Shown here in pieces: positions 44,825-57,504 of a stretch of 64,000 nucleotides of DNA. The position numbers were made by a program, and so were the translations under genes. The notes under the pieces were generated by a model, which was given only the letters and a program-made list of their open reading frames with translations, searched no databases and was not told the DNA's origin. The stretch is from Lumbricus terrestris (Eukaryota; Annelida; Clitellata; Crassiclitellata; Lumbricidae), in assembly GCA_949752735.1 (NCBI GenBank), contig OX457046.1, positions 38,677,649 to 38,741,648 on the forward strand, given 5' to 3'. Numbering within the stretch: the stretch's first letter is position 1; the number at the start of each line of letters is the position of its first letter.

Positions 44825-46189
44825 ATGAGTTCACATCGCATGAGTTCTTGACACACGACAACAATTATATGTCACGTGAATGACTCAGGTAAAGTTTATC
44901 TGAAGTAAGGGCTTATAGGGGGACGCTATCGGATCGTCAGGAAAATAATCCGGTTAATCCGGATGATCCGGAATTTATCTATCGTCTTCACCGGAAGAAG
45001 ATAAGAGAGCGTGTCGCCAGTCTCGAGAAGTTCGCGGAGAGGGGGGGACATGCAGCTGAGCGCGTGACTGAAAATTCAGGGTTGAAAATCATTTAGGATT
45101 ATCATGATAAAATACAAATAATACCTGGTGAAATAGTATGTCTTCATTTCACGAATCTGTAAAAATTGATTATGTCTACAAAACTCTGTACGACACTCTT
45201 GTCGTCGGGGTTTCTACTCTCCGCACCCTAAATAACCGGATTCAATCCCTCACCTTCCCCTCCACTGCCTCCAGGGTTGGCCGTTCCCTACCGACTTCAA
45301 TTTTGGCTCATTTATGAATCTTCATCAGCAACATCATCATCGTCATCATCGTCGTCGTATTCGTTGGTCAAGTCATCGTGAGACATTGAAAAACAAAACA
45401 GTTCTTTTCGACACCTTTATAACTAGTTGAAATAGTACAATTTATATATTACTCGCTCGCGTAAATCGACTTCGCCTAGGGCGTTATCTTGTGGGAAATT
45501 ATTAAGTGCTACCTTGAAAACTCACTGCGTGGGACAATAATTATTACTGCAAAGAAATATCATCACCGTCGTCGTCGTCGCCACAAAGACCACTAACACC
45601 ACAACCACCACCACCGACTTTTTCACCAACGACCCGCACATTTCTTTGAATCCGTTCAAATTTATCTATGCCAACGGGTCACAATTCTTGCCTTGGGGTA
45701 TAGGATAACAAGGATGTTTTTGCGCTGCCTAAATTCGCGATCTTATCGGATAGGGGTTTGGATAAAACAAGCACAGATGAAAGCCCACATACGTTGGATC
45801 AGATCGCATGCGATAGTACCGGGTCAGATTTGGTGATAATTGCTCATGGCGAGCAGCGTCAACAGTGTTTCTATTGCGAAAATCGGTCGATGCACATCAA
45901 ACGATATATACTCCGCGGCGCCCTACAGATGATAATCGCCATCTAGCAGCTGGTTTCACTGCACTGATCTTATCAACTTTCTTCAAGCAGGCACCGCGGC
46001 TTGAGGCTTTGCGCTGTCGATATAGACTCGATACAGTGTTGGAAGGCATGGTCAATCGTGGCCATGTTGAATTATTGAATGTATTAGAGTTATGACGATT
46101 ATTTTATCGCGTTGAATACGTCTGTTGAGTAAACTGTAATTAATTAGTGCGTATGTGTAGATCCTGGGTAACTATATATAGGCCTTATG
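44825..46189. other. Gene-free interval
   Basis: Contains a GGTTAATCCGGATGATCCGG cluster near 44951 and short CAT/GTC repeats at 45330-45360 and 45565-45620. The 62-codon frame at 45758 includes CFYCENRS but has no recognised domain. Confidence 0.5.
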
Positions 46190-46197
46190 CTTTGTGG

Positions 46198-46442
46198 CAG
46201 TGGCCTTGGCGTAGACAAGGGGGATTTCGGAGGTTAAAACTCCCCCCCATTGGCCTAGGGAAAAAGTTTTTTAAAGGTTATTTATCCACTTAAATTAGAA
46301 AAACAAAACAATTGCTTGTAGTAACAATTGTTTTTCATACTTTATTCCCTTTGTTACTTTATTCACTGTTGGGTTGGTGTCAGAAAGTGAATTCGGCCAG
46401 GCCATAAAACCCCACCATCATAAACTCATGGCTACGCCATTG
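46198..46442. mobile_element. 245-bp hAT-type MITE
   Basis: The left end is CAGTGG and the complement of the right end begins CAATGGCGTAGCCATGAG. That complement continues like the MITE at 30472 (GGGGTTTTATGGCC). The flanking 8-mers CTTTGTGG and CTTTGTTA match at six of eight positions. Confidence 0.7.
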
Positions 46443-46964
46443 CTTTGTTAATTCTGGTATAAATCGAACTAATCGAATCTCCCTACACCTTGTCTTAGCT
46501 TACACTGATCTATTGTATACTTTGTCAGACCTGGTGACTATTAGAATATACTCCGCTTTGGCTATTATACTACACTGTCTGACCTTTGCCTATTTAACAT
46601 AACTATTTGACCATCCTTAGCAAATTTTACCACCCTTAACATACCAGCTCCAGCTAATCGGTAAGCATAACATGAATGCATTGTATCAGAATAACGTGCG
46701 GCTAAATTTTCAAAGGGAACCGTCAAAGACAAAGGAATCGTAGACGGCATCGATCAAAGACCTACCGCAGAACTGAACCGAATGGCACGACTACGTTTCC
46801 TCAACCTTAATCCTAGATCTATTATTTGTGTTCAACTCAGCTCTGGTCTTGCCAGTCCCAAGATCGGTAAACGGAGGAGGGTTACGCTAACCATCTCTGT
46901 TATACCGTCGTTTATCCATAACTCTGTCAATGCGCTGGTAGAGTTAATTTCAAGTGGTCTGAAT

Positions 46965-47089
46965 CGTATTGCATTGTATTGCATTATGTTATATGTCATT
47001 GTATTGTGTTAAACTTTATTGTGTCGCATTGCATCGTTTTGTATTGTATTGCATTCAATTGCATTGTATTGTACACTGCAGAATCGTAT
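46965..47089. repeat. Pentanucleotide (GTATT/GCATT)n, left part
   Basis: Degenerate 5-bp repeats that continue beyond the hAT element at 49217-49390. The transposon therefore inserted inside a pentanucleotide array. Confidence 0.85.
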
Positions 47090-47097
47090 CATATTGT

Positions 47098-47696
47098 CAG
47101 GGCCGGATTTAGGCATGGGCTACACGGGCTCCAGCCCAGGGGCCCCCACCACTTAGGGGCCCCCACCAGTTGCAGTTTTATTTTTTTATCCCTTAAGAGC
47201 GTACTCGATCAATTTTGATTGAGGAAGGGATTCTAAGGGTCTTGAGATCAGTGAGTAGCATGCCTCTGCTTTGACCACTGTATATGCTCGTTAATTTTGT
47301 TTAGCAGCACCGCTCTAAGCGTGACATCTTCAGCAGCAGCTGCTGCATGTTGACAGATTATCGTCCTTTTAACTCAAGCTCAGATAGCGTATACTGATGT
47401 AGGCAGATACAGTGTCAGAGGTGTTTCCCTCAACTTGGTACACATGCCGCAGACAGACAGATCGAGACCTCGTTCTCTGGTCAGCTCAGGACGATGACCT
47501 CCACGGCCCTCACCACGAGTATCATGTTACGGAGACAGTGGGTATTTTGTCTTAGCTCAGCGTTCGGCTGGCACTTTGACCCTGAGTGCCCAATGCTCAC
47601 ATTTGTGGCAGCGCACAGCTGTTTGCTGTCATTTCTGTGCTGTCAAGAGTGGTTGAGACTGCAGTCCTATATAGGACTCTACGCTTATAATATAGT

Positions 47697-47732
<36 letters not shown>

Positions 47733-49208
47733 GGTTTATAATGCCATCACAGTGTGAGTTTTGAATCAGCATTACTTAATATAATTTGAAGATTCTAAGT
47801 AATTTCAACCAATAGACATGAACCGAATTTAAGATCAGAGCACTAGGCCAAATAGGCACAGAGCGGCTCTCAAAAGCACAAGTTCAGTAAAGAAAAAGGA
47901 TCTCAAAATGAGAAAGTATATTATAGGCTACTTGCAAAGACAAGTCGTGTTACTTCAGGCAACAGCTTTAAGTAAATCTGCTGTCACCGTGGATGACAAA
48001 AGACTAGAATCAAACGAACTGCTCTACTAAAGGTTTGGTTTGTTTTCTTTCTAAGCTTAAATTGTGTAGGCCCCCTAGTGATGAAGAAATACTCAAGTTT
48101 GCGAAAAACCATGTACCAGTATAATGAGGATGACCTCGATGAATGCCCTCGCAATGAGCTAATGCAGTTTTATTATCTTGTCAAAATGTTTCAAGACGAG
48201 ACACGAAGAACAGCCTCGGCATAAGTCAGAAGCAGTTCACGAACCAATATTATAAGCCTAGTACCTTGACACAGGTGATGAAAGTTCATTTCCAAAATGT
48301 GGAAATAATGCTAACAATGTAGGCTATAGTACTTGGTGTTCATGGTCACACACTGTAGTGCTAGACGCTCATTTTCCAGGACAACAATAATTAAAAACAG
48401 GCTTCGCACAAGTATGACACACGAGTTACGTAGCCACCTTGGAGTGTTTAGCATTGATCGAGTGATATTCTACAGGCCTACTAACTGGATTTTAATCAGT
48501 TAATTTATGACTTTGCCAATAGAAAAATGCGCAAAGTCTCTACTGGACCCATAGGCGTAGGAGGCGAGGGTTCAGGGGATCAAGGGAGGCAAATGCTCCC
48601 CTAAATTTCGGGCAAATGTGGTTTTCGGGCAAAATTTAAAAAAAATTAAAAATTTAAAATTTAAAAAATAAATAAAATTAAACTTAAACTTCAATTAAAC
48701 TTCCGAAATGTCCCCTACGTCTATTGAGATCTATGGGCCAACTGTGGCCTAACCAAGATATTTAACTGACTATATAGACTATAGCTACTTGTTTTTTCCC
48801 CGGAGGTCTCTCTTATCACTATTTTTACTTTCTGTGTTTTTTCTGCATAGCCTACATGCAGTGATTTACAGCCTAGGCTACTAAAAACTGGATAAAAAGC
48901 TCGACGCTTATTCTTGAACATTGTATTTGAGAAATGATTTGATACCTAATAATACAATAGCAGTCACTATTTAAGAGCAAAACGATCATCTCAATTTGTC
49001 TCCATTTATAATTAGGTATTTAATTTTTTGTCAACAATTTAAACATTTCTTTCAGCACCTTTGCTTGTGATTGATATGCTATGACTGTACACATGTACAG
49101 GGCTTGTCTCTGTCGGAGACGGTGCATCAAAAAGCAAAATACGTGTTGCAAAAAGGGCCCCACCTTAATGGGCGCCCATGGGCCCCCACCACCCTAAATC
49201 CGGCCCTG
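47098..49208. mobile_element. hAT-type element, copy 2 (2111 bp), near-identical to 17075-19229
   Basis: Same 16-bp perfect ends. The 8-mer CATATTGT is duplicated at 47090-47097 and 49209-49216. By eye the whole sequence matches copy 1 except for a shorter AT tract (47700-47728). Both copies having clean, different target duplications shows independent transposition rather than segmental duplication. Confidence 0.96.
48081..48224 (+). pseudogene. Transposase-like remnant, copy 2
   Basis: Same 47-codon frame as 18102-18245 (contains QYNEDDLDECPRNELMQF), unchanged. Conservation here reflects the recent origin of both copies, not selection. Confidence 0.4.
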
Positions 49209-49216
49209 CATATTGT

Positions 49217-49400
49217 ACTGTATTGCAAGGCATTCTAGAGTAATGTATTTAATCGCATCGTGTTGCAATATAGGCCTAGTGTATTGTATGGTATTGTATT
49301 GCTATGCATTTTATCGCATCGTATATATATTGGACTGAAACGAATTGTACATGTATTGCATTGTTTTGTACTGAATTTCATTGTTTGACATTAGTAATTC
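49217..49400. repeat. Pentanucleotide (GTATT/GCATT)n, right part
   Basis: Continues the array interrupted at 47089. More ATTG-type words appear again at 49490-49570. Confidence 0.8.
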
Positions 49401-49452
49401 ATTCATTCAAGAATTTATATAGCGCTTCTTCAACTTCTTCTACTCAGAATAA
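49400..49452 (-). mobile_element. LINE/SINE 3' tail fragment
   Basis: ATTCATTCATTC followed by ATTTATATAGCGC (49412-49424) and CTTCTTC...CTACTCAG matches the LINE 3' end at 4096-4160. Confidence 0.75.
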
Positions 49453-49960
49453 TGTAGTAATGTACTACATGCATATCGTATTGCATTATGTTACATTGAT
49501 CTGTATTGTACAATAGTGCATTGTATTTTATCGTATTGTGCTGCAATGCTTTGTGTTGCATTTTGTCGTATATTTCTCAACTGTTGAGCTTGAAAACCAA
49601 AGTCCGAGGGCAACTCAATCGTTGACCTCAAACACCTGCGCAGGTTAAAGGTCACGGGTGAAACTCTGGACAAATTACAGGTAGTGGATAATTTGACCGG
49701 AAGCTTGGACGTGGACAACCACTGGACACGCACCTGGACATCAGCAGGACAAGCCTTCGAGCCATGGACACGTCGGTCAATTACACAAAGAAAGACGGAC
49801 TACACTACAGAACGGACCACCGACTACTGAACAGCAGAACAATGAAAGTGACCAGCGGTACTAACTTGGTGTATAGGAGAAAATGACCGCCTTCCTATGC
49901 AAACCCTAAGGCCTATGAATTATATGAAGTATGTCTACGTTGAGAACTGGTTGTATAGAT

Positions 49961-50064
49961 GCAGTTTGACGTCACTGTGTGATAACAAAGATCATTAGCG
50001 ACGCCCTCCTCACTTATCTAGGTTTGGGACTGGCACTGGCAGAGTGCAACCAGTGGCGGAGTTT
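49961..50064 (+). repeat. Dispersed repeat K, copy 2
   Basis: Very close to copy 1: GTTTGACGTCACTGTGTG, AGCGACGCCCTCCTC, GGGACTGGCACTGGCAGAG and CAGTGGCGGAG. Confidence 0.8.
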
Positions 50065-50127
50065 AATTTGTCAAGAACTAAATAACAAAGATCATTTGCC
50101 TTGTAAATAAATTAATATACATACAAT

Positions 50128-50252
50128 TATGTGTGTGTTGGCGCGCGTGTGTGTGTGTGTGTGAGTGTGTGCGAGTGTGTGTGTACGTGTGTGTGTGTGT
50201 GTGTGTGTTTGTTTGTGTGTGTGTGTATGTGCGCGCGCGCGTGTGTGTGTGG
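50128..50252. repeat. (GT)n with GC interruptions
   Basis: GT/GC dinucleotides throughout. Confidence 0.95.
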
Positions 50253-51330
50253 TGAAATAAATTGCAATTTTTTTTTCGTTTGTGTAGCGCCACTGCAAGG
50301 CAGCGGCGATACAATGCAATGCAGTACAATACGACTACAGATGCAGGTATTTACTTTTGGCATTGCATATCAAGACACCTTTATCTATTCATGAAGTAAA
50401 CGTTTATGTCTTTATGATCAACTTTGCGCTGGTTCTGTCACCTTTTCACCTCATGCGCACTCTCGTGGTGCACGCTTCTATGATTGGCGGATAACGACAC
50501 GAACTTCAGAATATTGAATATTCATAAACCTAGTCGACGTCGATGTGCGATTTTCTCAGATAGGCATCATGAATATTGATGTCGTCTGTATATGACGTTT
50601 GAATATCAACAACATCCGGGATTTCGTGGAGGTTAATAAATTTGAAGAAGACAAAAAATATTGATTTTTTTAAATATGGCATCATTGGGATAATTCGTAA
50701 TTATAGCATATTATCTTCAACGGTACTACTCACAACAAGTTGGTGCCCATACATGTTTGCATGCATGTATCCATACATAATTAATTATGATACACAGTAT
50801 AGGCCTAACACACGCAGCATTTTCGCCTCTAAAACTTCAAACCCACACTGCACCACACGTTAAAATATTCATGCCCTATAGAAACACAAGTTCAATAGCT
50901 TCTAGAGCTACATGTACTTCATGGTCAATATCCTTCATTCCCGCTAATTTTGTGGCGCCATTTGGCAGGCCACCATGCCAACGCAGGCGTCCAATTTCTC
51001 TCCATAAACAGCGACCGGCTCGTATTTTAAACAGAGTCGGGGAAGCATGAAGAATTATATGCTGTCACATGCCTCCCCCGCACCTCGTGGACGATTTGGT
51101 CAGAGGGGGTCTGGAGAAGAAAGGGAATGGACCCCAGGGCACAGATCGTGACCGGCCATTTCATCTGGGCATTTTACAAAATTATATCTGACCATTCGTG
51201 TCGTACTTGTAATTTGCATTGTATACATATAGCATGTAGGTTTGTGTGATCTGTGGCACGAGGCTTGATGCATACGAAAAGCTGGCACATGTGGATGACT
51301 TCTGTAGGCTATTTAAAGCAAATAAAAGGA
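50253..51330. other. Gene-free interval
   Basis: Repeated ATGAATATT-type words at 50510-50600. No gene or element ends were recognised. Confidence 0.5.
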
Positions 51331-51331
51331 C

Positions 51332-51392
51332 ACACACCCACACCCCACCACCCACAGACACACGCGCACGCGCACACACACACACACACATC

Positions 51393-51430
<38 letters not shown>

Positions 51431-51530
51431 CACACACACACACAAGTGCACGCCCATACATACACAAACGCATGAGCACACACAGGCACTCGCACACACA
51501 CGCACACAAGCAAACACAAATGCACGAATG

Positions 51531-51561
<31 letters not shown>

Positions 51562-51660
51562 GCACACACACGCACACAAGCAAACACAAATGCACGCTTG
51601 CACACACACGCGCGCGCGCACGCAATCACAACTAAACACAAACAAACACACACACAATGA
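51332..51660. repeat. (CA)n-rich tract with internal duplication
   Basis: CA/CG dinucleotides. The phrase CACAAGCAAACACAAATGCACG occurs twice (about 51505 and 51575), so a ~70-base block was duplicated. Both strands are open and low-complexity. Confidence 0.93.
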
Positions 51661-51839
51661 CACACTCATATATATATTATATATATATATAATATATATA
51701 AATAATGTGTATGTATACTGATAGCGAGAGATCGCTTGTAATAGATCAGGTGTTGAAATGCGTTGTCAAACGAATCGAGATAAACTGAGTTCACCGTACT
51801 ATAGTATACGTCTGTCATTCTGCACTCTCCTCATCATCC

Positions 51840-52330
51840 GGCCATCTGCTCTTTCCTCAATCAACTATATCTCCAGTCTCTATTCCCACCCATGCATCTG
51901 TTGACCCTATCTCCTACCTCGGTCCCCTCCCTCCCCTTCCCCCATCGTCATCCTCCTCCAGGTCACATCATCTTCTTCTCTTTCGTCCTTCCCTCTCCTC
52001 CGTATCTTTTCCATCAATTATCCTCGTTCTCCTTTAATACTCATATTTCGCCTCATTCCTATCTTCTTCCACCTCTTCATCTTCTTTTCTTTGTCTTCCT
52101 TTCACTCCTCCTCCACCTCCTCCTGCTCTTGCTCGTCCTCCTCTTCCTTCTTCTTCTCCTCCCTCCCTCCTCCTACTCTTCTTTCACTACCTCCACCTCC
52201 ATCTCACCTTCCTTCCCTCTCATTCCACTTCTCCTCCTTCTCGTCCTCTCCCTCCTCAACCTCCTCATCTTCTGCCTCCTCCATTTCCTCCTTTTTGTTT
52301 TATTCCTCATCCAAAATCCTCCCATTCATC
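51840..52330. repeat. Pyrimidine-rich stretch (CTC/CTT, imperfect)
   Basis: T/C-rich sequence less pure than 34735-35150. The open Ser/Pro and Leu readings are artefacts. Confidence 0.7.
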
Positions 52331-52631
52331 AAATCCAGGTTCACATAATTATCACATAATTATCGTCCCTTCCGTTCGCTCGCTTTCTGCTCGAAACAGA
52401 AACTCCGAACTGTCGTCATAAACGATTCTGATTTTCCACAGATTCATCAGCAACGTTGCCTTGGATGATTTCCGCACGCAATCCTTTATTATGGTGCACT
52501 GCATGCGAGACTTTGAATCAACTGGTTTGGTGAATAGGAAGTCGGTCGATCATGTCATTTATTCGTACCCATCGCCGTCAAATTCCTGTCGTCAAATCAC
52601 TGTTGATACAATACTATCCTTTACAGGCAAT

Positions 52632-52740
52632 AATATTGCTTGTGTGTTTCGGCGTGAAATTCTGGAGTGTACGTGCTAGAGCCGTGAGCGCCTCTGAGTA
52701 GTAAATAACTTGAAAAGGCACCATAGCAAATGCGAGCAAT
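52632..52740 (+). mobile_element. SINE family 1 fragment (3' body)
   Basis: TTTCGGCGTGAAATTCTGGA and GTGAGCGCCTCTGAGTAGTA match the body of the SINEs at 13304 and 34186. The tRNA head is missing. Confidence 0.6.
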
Positions 52741-53364
52741 AAAAAATGATATTACTACATCGACGACTAGGATGATTGTGATTACAGGGATGATGGTAAC
52801 GATGAGGATGTGTATGATGATGTTGTGGTCAACGCGCTTAGTGGATGATTGTGAGGTACCAGTCTGATTCTGATGACAATGATCATAATATCACACCAAA
52901 AACCGTTAACACGGCCTTCAGTCTTGAATTATAATCATCGATCTATTTTTTGTGGTTTCAACCTTAATCACATGAGATCTTTTGCTTTTTATCAATATTA
53001 TGCGCGCTGCCATTCATCATTATAGATGACTTTCAGTGGGTATTTATATATAATTTTTGATGAAAGCGTTTTGAAGGTGTCTAATCAGAGCCTTTACTAT
53101 CCTGTGCCCATCAATAACATATTATAGCTTCTTGAAAATAATTTTTTTAAACCCAAACTTTCTATATGACGTCGCGTAATATCTTTTGAAAGGTGTTTAC
53201 TCGGCCTTTAATAATTATGATTAAAGATAAGCAATAACATAAGCAGACATGCGCTTGCTGCCACAGGTTCCTCTGTCACTTTCTATCGTTAGACTCTCCT
53301 CTATAGCTGAAGATGGGTTGGGAGTGATCCTGAGTAATCACCAGAAGGACACTATAAACGTCTT

Positions 53365-53640
53365 TGTAATGAATGGACGAATGAATGGACGAATGAATGA
53401 ATGGACGGATGGATGAATGAGTGGATGAATGAATGAATGAATGAATTGACGAATGAATGAATGGACGGATGGATGAATGAGTGGATGAATGAATGAATGA
53501 ATGAATTGACGAATGAATGAATGGATGGATGGATGAACGGATGGATGAATGAATGGATGGATGAATGAGTGGACGAATGAATGGACGAATGAATGGACGA
53601 ATGAATGGATGAATGAATGAACGAAGAATGGGCGAATAAG
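53365..53640. repeat. (GAAT/GGAC)n tetranucleotide array with a 60-bp higher-order unit
   Basis: GAAT, GGAC and GGAT units. Bases 53401-53460 and 53461-53520 are identical, a perfect 60-bp tandem duplication. Confidence 0.95.
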
Positions 53641-54127
53641 TGATATTTATTAAATGAAATGACATATCTGTGGCTGCATAGGCCTATCGCGTCTTCCTTG
53701 TATACTTTTACCCTCGGAATATAGTACAAAAGGAGCTGTATAAATGAATATCCTTGAGATGAACGAATGAATGAACGAATGAATGAATGAACTGATTAAT
53801 TAATTAATTATTTTTGCTGCTGAGACCTCTGACGTTTCCATTACCCAGACATACTTTAAGCGGCAAGGCAGTATTGAAGCATTCACTCATTCATCAGATT
53901 TATATAGCATGATAATATAATTTTAAAGGTGTCTAGTCAGAGAACTATGAAATTATTATTATTGCAGCCAACATTTTGTGTCTTCGGTAACTGAAATATA
54001 TATGACTTCCGATGAAAACGTTAAAGCCAGCAATGCTAAGAACTTACGAACGAGTCGCAATGTATCGATTTCTGTAGCGCCTTATTCTCGGGAATGGCCT
54101 GTTCAAAGATTCTTGCATCTGATTGAA

Positions 54128-54206
54128 TGACGTATAGTATAGTATAGTAATATTTTTCGTTTATTCAACAATCCGGTTGGCATACCGCAACCGGTTACAT
54201 TGTACA
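54128..54206 (-). mobile_element. Retroposon 3' end with (TATAC)n tail
   Basis: On the minus strand: AATGTAACCGGTTGCGGTAT, then TTGTTGAATAAACG, then a (TATAC)n tail. The same end with an ATT tail occurs at 58690-58770. Confidence 0.55.
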
Positions 54207-54272
54207 TTTGAGCGCCTCTGAGTAGTTTTTTCTTGAAGAAGCGCTATATAAATGTCCGAATGAATGAATGTA
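54207..54272 (+). mobile_element. LINE/SINE 3' tail fragment
   Basis: GAGCGCCTCTGAGTAG, TTCTTGAAGAAGCGC, then TATATAAATGTCCGAATGAA. Matches the LINE 3' end at 4096-4160 in sense orientation. Confidence 0.8.
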
Positions 54273-54404
54273 CAATTATTCAGTTGAAACAATTTACACT
54301 AACTCAGATTACAGAATACATAAATCTTAACTACTAACAGAGCAAACAGCTTGCAATAATAAGAGCTAACAAATTTATAGCAGCCTACAAAGCATGTCCG
54401 CCCA

Positions 54405-54470
54405 ATATACGGGGCTCGAATTCGTTACCTCTTGTTCTCTACGTCAGCGTGCTATCCGTTACATTACCGG
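54405..54470 (-). mobile_element. Possible tRNA-derived SINE head
   Basis: On the minus strand TAGCACGCTGACG (box A-like) and AATTCGAGCCCC (box B-like) lie about 25-30 bases apart. No recognised body follows. Confidence 0.35.
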
Positions 54471-54487
54471 TAGTAAAGTAGTAATTT

Positions 54488-54575
54488 CAGTTTACACTCT
54501 TCGATGACATTGAACACTAGCGTCGCCCTCCTGCTTCATCCAGACTTTGGACTGGCACTTTCAGAGCCCGAACAG
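54488..54575 (+). repeat. Dispersed repeat K, copy 3
   Basis: CACTAGCGTCGCCCTCCTGC and TTTGGACTGGCACTTTCAGA retain the K order. Confidence 0.65.
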
Positions 54576-54937
54576 CATAGGAATTAAGAGATTTAGAGAT
54601 TTTATTGCAGCAATGCTTATATGAACACACCAGACTCCATTATGAAATTGTTGTTGCGCAGAGACAAGCTTATATTATCATGGGTAACCTTCCAACACGC
54701 TTCATCACTTTTAGCATGGACCCTTACAAGTGTAAACCGCTGATCTATTAAATCCATGGTCGATATCTAGGAAGAAATTCTGCACAATTACGAATGTTTT
54801 GCTGGAGAAACGTGCGACGCTACGATTTGTCGTTTTACGACTCTGCATTTGTTTAAAAACCCGAGGGACCAATTAGATATATTAATATTTAAAAGATTAC
54901 TTTATAAGTAAAGCCGATGTTCATTAGACGTAAACAT

Positions 54938-54996
54938 TGAGCGCTTCTGAGTAGTTTTTCTTGAAGGAGCGCTATATAAATGTCCGAATGAATTGA
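54938..54996 (+). mobile_element. LINE/SINE 3' tail fragment
   Basis: GAGCGCTTCTGAGTAG, CTTGAAGGAGCGC, TATATAAATGTCCGAATGAA, as at 54207. Confidence 0.8.
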
Positions 54997-55450
54997 GAAA
55001 TGTCCAAATGACAAATTCATAAAACGTCATTAAAAATTGGCTATCGCTCTAAAGTAGCCCGAACTGAAACTGTTCTGAGTTCCTTTGACCCAATTTGGTC
55101 ACTTGAAGGTTAATGCGGCTCTCCCCTTTTCCCGTCAGGCTTGGGTCTGGCGCAACACAAAGTCGCAATGACTGGAATCACCTTTCTTATTTTGCGTTGC
55201 TATTAATTTGGCATTTTAACTAATGGCATCAGAAAAAAATTGTGTTATGTTATATTCGATGGCTTTCATATAGCGTCGGTGAAATAGTTTTTTGGGTGTC
55301 TAGTATCAATGTTTGCTGGGTTGGCGTATAACGATCTAATACTATCCTCATTCCTATACGTGAACCTCAATGTTTATAATTTTTATCAACATTTCTGGGA
55401 CATAAAATAAATGTGTAGCTTATCAAAACAATTTTGGAAATCGAAGAGAA

Positions 55451-55893
55451 TATAAATAGCATCACTGCAGCTCGTTACAAAGGTATACGCAGTAGAGCTT
55501 TTCTGTTTTCAGTGTCCAACGAAATAATAATTTATGCGGCTGATATGTACCATAGTCCATAGATGATAGCGCGTGACAAGAAGCATGCTCAAATTTATCA
55601 CTTCAGCCATATCTATCAAAATATACCTTTTTAAAGTTAAATAGCTAATAATTACATTGCGTAAAATATTCGATAATCGTTTTTCCAGCGAACTTTTTAT
55701 ATTACTTTCTGGCAACGCATTGTATTGTGTATGCACTACTATTATAACTGGTATAGTTATATGATACATGACTACCATGTGATATAGTTATATGATACAT
55801 GACTACCATGGGATATAGTTAGACACTGAAAACAGAAAAGTTGTTTACGGTATACGACACCTTTATAAATAGTTTCAACGATGCTATTTAAAC
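55451..55893. mobile_element. Foldback/MITE with ~70-bp imperfect inverted ends
   Basis: The left arm runs TATAAATAGCATC, AAAGGT, then CTTTTCTGTTTTCAGTGTC (to ~55520). The right arm (55814-55893) has the complement of the same series, with 22 of 23 bases pairing in the CTTTTCTGTTTTCAGTGTC region. The middle contains a 29-base tandem duplication (about 55745-55803). No target duplication could be fixed. The arm includes the dispersed AAAGGTGTC motif. Confidence 0.65.
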
Positions 55894-57500
55894 TTCACTG
55901 GCAATAACATTGTCGTTTTCTTCGTCCTTCTTTCAAACTTCTTTATTTGCCTGCAAAAGTCATTCAGCATTACATGTGCTTTTGAATAATGCTGTTCAAT
56001 TAGCATTGTATCGTATTCAACGGTATGCTTATCATAAACAATGTCAGATGAACCACTTTATGTTGGTGAAATGCGAATATTATTGAAACCATGAAGTCTT
56101 AATTAGACACCCGCTTACAGTAGCATCTGTATTATTTAAATTTCTTGCATTCATAAAGGAGCTGATGCAATTTGCACACTTCTTGATGTCTTTTTTTGAC
56201 AGGCACTGTAGGCCTATGGCTGATAATTAACCGCGGCATCGGCTAAAAACAACGACACTTGGGTATAATTTATGTTTAGTGTGACCAAATCTTCGGCATT
56301 GATTGCATAGAGTATCATAGGTTTCGGTATAAATTTGTGTACTTTAAAACTCATACCAAATGCATGAATAAAAAGAGGTAAGTCTGTTCCCTGTGGAAAC
56401 GTGATAAGGGTTGTCTTGCTGGTCTCTGGATTGCCAATGGTTATAAGTTGAATAGCTTCAATGGCCAGGGCCAGTTCAGATAATCTATTGTCTAGTATAT
56501 TCGTTTAATTTCAAAGACAATCAGGGTGACACACCGTACCAAGTTGCAGGTCAGAGATGTAAAATTATACACAGAGGTAACAATAAAGCCTAGTAATAAT
56601 AAGTAAGTAAGTATATTGTAAGTAAGTATATTCTTTAATGTACTAGCTGCAAAACGCACTCTGGTTTATAAGCATAGCCTATATACAAAACAAAAACATG
56701 ACACATAAAAAACAAATACAAGACAAATCTGGCAGCCATCAACGGCGCCAATCATATAGCTCAAGCCTATTGATGGTGACGTCACGACAGAGTCATCCTT
56801 AGGCAAAACGCAACTCGAGAAGCACAAGTCACCACCGTCAAACTCCTACGCGTTGGCTACACGATGAGTCCAGCCGACATTTTCTAGTACCAATTCATGA
56901 TCATGGTAGTTTAACAGCATTTTCAGTGTCTACAGAGCCGAGAAGCATAAGTGCGAAGAGCAGCGAACGGGCAGCACTACGCTGGAAACGTGGCACGACT
57001 ACGGCACGGTTTTCGGTTGCTGAATAATTAGATCCTTTTTTCTCCCATTCATGTGGTAATCGTTCGGCTATCGATAAGGACGAACCAATAATGACGAACC
57101 TGGAACCCCTTGATGTTGAGCGTAATGGACAGTCCAAAGAGGAAAGACGCATGGCAAGGGTTGAACGCCAAAATTTGTGATCAATATACCGTCCAAACGC
57201 TTACGACACTGTTGAGGAAAAGTCAGAAACTCGATACTCGACATCAGTAAACATCTGAAAATCCAAAAAAGAACGAGCAAGTTTCACCACAGACGTAAAA
57301 ATCTGCCATAACAACAGAAAGGCAAGATCGTCGACTATATTGACCGACGACCATAGAGCTACAGTTCTCATCGTTCTCCTGTATTCCATAACCCCCTCCC
57401 CTTAACCAGATATGCGACTTTTTGAAGAACAGGAGGAGAAGGACTGGGTTGCGATATGGAGCATAGGGTAAAGTCTGCAGTTGACACTGCTTCCACAAAG
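55894..57500. other. Gene-free interval
   Basis: Overlapping minus-strand frames of 60-85 codons at 56901-57500 have no recognisable domains and mutually conflict. A short AAGTAAGTATA repeat lies near 56602-56635. Confidence 0.45.
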
Positions 57501-57504
57501 GTTG

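Noticed and set aside
45758..46095. 62- and 76-codon overlapping frames with CFYCENRS
   Set aside because: They conflict in frame and no zinc-finger spacing or other domain is complete.
56901..57500. Cluster of overlapping minus-strand frames of 62-85 codons
   Set aside because: They overlap in different frames, lack domains, and the lower end runs into a SINE.
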